A stretch of 7,986 nt of DNA from JBCAWW01 sp039024315 (GTDB lineage: Bacteria; Bacteroidota; Bacteroidia; J057). Below, piece by piece: positions 6,801 through 7,986 of this stretch. The notes beneath the pieces were generated by a model. It worked only from the letters and a program-made list of their open reading frames with translations. It did not search any database and had not been told where the DNA came from. Both the position numbers and the translations under genes were made by a program. The stretch spans positions 1-7,986 of the forward strand of contig JBCCQN010000292.1 in NCBI GenBank assembly GCA_039024315.1. The letters are read 5' to 3'. The stretch's first letter is position 1, and each line of letters begins with the position of its first letter.

Positions 6801-7915
6801 ATCCGCTGACAAGAGGAGAAGGAATTTCCCTCCGCAGTGGTAATTGTATTGTGGCTTACGACAATCTGACGGTTTACAAAAAACGAGCAAGTAGTACTGT
6901 AAAAGTGAGCGTCGGTAGCCGAGGCGACTTGGATGTCAATGGCAGTTTTATCGCTAACTCATTGATCGTAGATCGCAATATCCGTTGGTCAAGACCGGGT
7001 CAAGCTTCGGCTCAAATGGGGGGAGCAGTGGCCATCAATCCTGGTAATAATAGCGGTAATACCCCCCCTAGTGGAGATAGTGGCTCGATTTTGAGCTTTG
7101 GCAAAGACTTTAATTATACTCTGAGCAATACCGCCAATGCCCAGCCTTTTTATTTGGTAGCAGATTTTGACGGCAAGAGTTGGGGTGCGAATGATGATCT
7201 TGGCTTTTTACTAGATGAGTTTGATGGCAGTCGTATCAACGGCCGTTGGACAATGGCAAAAGGAAGTTGGAAGTTTGTAGATGGTGTGCTGGAACAGACC
7301 GATAGAAATGAAGGCAACGGCAACATATACGCCAGTCTCAAGCAAACGGGAGATGAAACCTATTTGTACCACTGGCGGACTAAGCTCGTCAGTAGAGGGG
7401 ACAACGAACGCTTTGGGGTACACTTTTTCGCTAGCGATGCCAAAAAGGACAATCGAGGCGATTCGTATTTCGTGTGGTTCCGTAACTATAATGCAGTTCA
7501 GGACAAGGTTGAGATTTACGAAGTGCGCAATGATGTCTTCAAACAAGAAGCGACCGAGATCATCTCTCTCAATCCGGGTAATTGGTATGACTGTAAATTG
7601 ACCTACTCGCCCAAGTCTGGTTTGATTCAGGTTTTCCTCAACAATCAGTTGGTGCTGAGCTGGACGGATCCAAGCCCGCTCAAAACGGGTAAACATTTCT
7701 CCTTCCGGACCGGTAATAGCGATGTGCAGTTTGATGATCTACAGGTATATCGTCAAGCAAGTAGCAGCAATCCGCAAATCAGTGTTGGGGGTGGCAGCGA
7801 TATGATTCGTTACAAGAGTCAAGGCGATCAGCCCGCCGCGAGGATCTTGAGCATTGCGCTAGGCTCAGACAAGCGCTGGTCGGTGATCAAAGACGAGAAG
7901 GTGATTATCAAGTAA
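3827..7915 (+). CDS. Secreted multi-domain N-acetylmuramoyl-L-alanine amidase (Amidase_2, CUB, FN3, CUB, two LamG-like modules)
   Basis: The product (1362 residues) should cut the amide bond between N-acetylmuramic acid and the stem peptide outside the cytoplasm. A signal peptide ends SLSA|QV (cut after A24). Residues about 30-125 resemble a lysozyme/transglycosylase fold (LLEAVAYTNTRMQH, YGVMGL), with N57 where the catalytic Glu is expected. Amidase_2 (about 258-405) has likely zinc ligands H265, H382 and D392 (DPGP) and catalytic E322 (IGIEHEG). H390 sits where AmpD has its lysine. CUB domains lie at about 413-523 (DYLDIYDG) and 624-733 (HDFLEIFDG), with an FN3-like domain between (about 530-614). 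An Asn/Gly linker (742-764) leads to two similar LamG-like modules (837-1017 and 1126-1308), which probably bind carbohydrate or protein. The C-terminus lacks the PNP-type T9SS sorting motif. The start is supported by AGGAGG upstream. The target (own wall, sibling or prey) cannot be told from sequence. Confidence 0.95.
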   Translation: MQNSSSRIFAFIGILLFGVLSLSAQVVGNRYAAYFDEAYRRFPSVPEGLLEAVAYTNTRMQHLVPRESCQELPVFYGVMGLVKDGKNYFNNSLEKIASLSSFSEEEIIESPRACILAYAEAYAKLQQNKRMTTRSVSSHEPIIADLTEIPQDNSAINNYATHQQFYSILTEMQRPHVNSRHRSRQVFNYEQIFGRDTYRVLSSKRVTISTRGITSENGGSINNRSASCTASNTTVDFFGAIWSPAHPNNYSSGRGGKEVKYVTIHTIQGSYSSAISWFRNARARVSAHYIIRASDGQITQMVCEKDRGFHVRSDNSEAIGIEHEGFIDDGATWYTNEMYESSAELVRNICKRHNINPLQTFGGPPTSGVRALGNLCYRIKGHQHFRGNDHIDPGPYWDWDRFYRLINPEPTPVMITDRKGDFYDDGGKSNNYPDQARKTWLIQPKKATSVSLTFKMIDLEGTKDKPYDYLDIYDGTDINGRYLGRFTGDELPGTIIAKSGAAFIEFRSDCQINKQGWHISYTSTREAAACALPNSLLASNISPMFATLSWNPVADAENYVVTVRRQLGSKVGRYATKQSSITLTGLGANGLYQWQIQAICNGDSSAISGESFVTPNIARSPNAKTYTTNANAGRFYDSGGTLAGYGNNEAWVYRIIPADGGRVELKFSSFETEADHDFLEIFDGKDTTGRRLGVYDGKNLPLNRSFTSTGNGLTLRFRADNRTNGPGWTASWRTKGGAVVDNGNVGGNTGNDTNNGNNNTGNTGVALPPPIFDGTFDAKLNYASSAPETKPLLQSQYNASFDLRFEDKDRSGRGIVSRFYNLAQATPEGYLSETSNGFFYDNFDNGLSKRWTAKAGTWKVQNGQLLQSNTSLGNTNIYASLTQRSNETYLYHWQSRMTGNTGNLRHGLHFFASSPANENRGNSYFIWIREGSAGDYIEIYKTFKDQFDRKVQKSVQLDKGKVYDFKAIYNPQKGRIEVYLNNRFTASWVDPYPLTRGEGISLRSGNCIVAYDNLTVYKKRASSTVKVSVGSRGDLDVNGSFIANSLIVDRNIRWSRPGQASAQMGGAVAINPGNNSGNTPPSGDSGSILSFGKDFNYTLSNTANAQPFYLVADFDGKSWGANDDLGFLLDEFDGSRINGRWTMAKGSWKFVDGVLEQTDRNEGNGNIYASLKQTGDETYLYHWRTKLVSRGDNERFGVHFFASDAKKDNRGDSYFVWFRNYNAVQDKVEIYEVRNDVFKQEATEIISLNPGNWYDCKLTYSPKSGLIQVFLNNQLVLSWTDPSPLKTGKHFSFRTGNSDVQFDDLQVYRQASSSNPQISVGGGSDMIRYKSQGDQPAARILSIALGSDKRWSVIKDEKVIIK
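6050..6118 (+). repeat. Low-complexity Asn/Gly/Thr linker with GGTAAT microrepeats
   Basis: Codons 742-764 of the amidase encode almost only Asn, Gly and Thr, with GGTAAT recurring at 6053, 6065 and 6092. A shorter linker of the same kind (GGTAAT at 7043 and 7055) precedes the second LamG-like module. The two flexible linkers flank the first module, which fits module duplication. Slippage at these microrepeats could vary linker length. Confidence 0.6.
6335..6877 (+). repeat. Internal duplication in the amidase, LamG-like module copy 1
   Basis: Residues 837-1017 run from GFFYDNFDNG to NLTVY. They share with the second copy, in the same order, RWT, NIYASL, ETYLYHW, HFFAS, NRG-SYF-W, an EIY strand, a YLNN/FLNN turn and SW-DP-PL. 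The aromatic-rich beta pattern is of the concanavalin-like (LamG / DUF1080-like) type. The copies are similar in protein but clearly diverged in DNA, so the duplication is old. Confidence 0.75.
7202..7750 (+). repeat. Internal duplication in the amidase, LamG-like module copy 2
   Basis: Residues 1126-1308 run from GFLLDEFDGS to DLQVY and align along their whole length with copy 1. Both copies are followed by ASS and a VSVG or ISVG strand, so the duplicated unit extends a little past the module. After copy 2 the protein ends in about 40 further residues with no recognised sorting or anchoring motif. Confidence 0.75.
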
Positions 7916-7931
7916 GAAGATTTAGGTTTTG

Positions 7932-7968
7932 TTTACTCCCGAAAGCTTTCGGGACGCGGAACGCTTAT
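7932..7968 (+). repeat. 37-nt palindrome-bearing intergenic element, copy 2
   Basis: This copy is identical to the reverse complement of 3084-3120 and carries the 18-nt palindrome at 7937-7954. It begins 16 nt after the amidase stop codon, in the same gene-relative orientation and preceded by a T-rich stretch, as for copy 1 and its gene. Beyond 7968 the copies diverge. No T-run follows the hairpin before the window ends, so it does not look like a standard intrinsic terminator. Confidence 0.85.
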
Positions 7969-7986
7969 AACAAAGATCCCGGCTCT

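Noticed and set aside
7211..7696. A 161-codon minus-strand frame inside the amidase gene, with a 149-codon one at 4172-4621
   Set aside because: Both are antisense to confidently assigned domains (second LamG-like module; region up to and into Amidase_2) and show no domain or export features of their own.
7937..7954. The 18-nt palindrome as a classic rho-independent terminator of the amidase gene
   Set aside because: The stem is strong, but it is followed by CGCGGAACGC rather than a T-run. The T-rich tract precedes it.
3084..7968. The two 37-nt inverted copies as terminal repeats of a transposon
   Set aside because: No transposase or target-site duplication is visible, the enclosed genes look like ordinary chromosomal ones, and each copy sits at a gene 3' end, so a dispersed intergenic element explains them better.

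Overview
The window looks like a chromosomal segment from a member of the Bacteroidota. I would guess a gliding or predatory marine type such as the Saprospiria, but the genus cannot be fixed from this sequence. The evidence is a type IX secretion (T9SS) C-terminal sorting domain on one protein, a TPR / five-repeat PD40 / carboxypeptidase-regulatory-like / OmpA protein resembling PorE, a Bacteroidota-type -7 promoter box (TAnnTTTG), and signal peptides that all leave glutamine as the first mature residue.

Layout. (1) 1-839, minus strand: a secreted protein of unknown function with a T9SS sorting domain. The window edge cuts its last few codons, so no stop codon is visible. (2) 840-922: a short divergent promoter region. 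(3) 923-2893, plus: the PorE-like OmpA-family protein. (4) 2894-3138: a gene-free stretch between convergent genes, packed with inverted repeats. It ends in a 37-nt element that recurs, inverted and perfectly conserved, at 7932-7968. (5) 3139-3612, minus: a small Coq7-like (ferritin-fold) protein whose expected metal ligands are partly missing. (6) 3613-3826: an AT-rich divergent promoter region. (7) 3827-7915, plus: a 1362-residue secreted N-acetylmuramoyl-L-alanine amidase with a degenerate lysozyme-like N-terminal region, the Amidase_2 domain, CUB, FN3, CUB and two copies of a LamG-like module. (8) 7916-7986: the second copy of the 37-nt element, running to the window edge.

How the genes fit together. 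Three of the four proteins are exported and concern the cell envelope or the exterior: a T9SS cargo, a peptidoglycan-anchoring outer-membrane-associated protein of the T9SS PorE type, and a peptidoglycan-cleaving enzyme with adhesive modules. The genes alternate in strand, so no two form an operon. The first two share a divergent intergenic region, as do the last two. No RNA genes, CRISPR arrays, transposases or phage genes are visible. The least explained items are the 37-nt element, which sits 16 to 18 nt beyond the stop codons of two unrelated genes in the same gene-relative orientation, and the Coq7-like protein in a lineage normally thought to use menaquinone.
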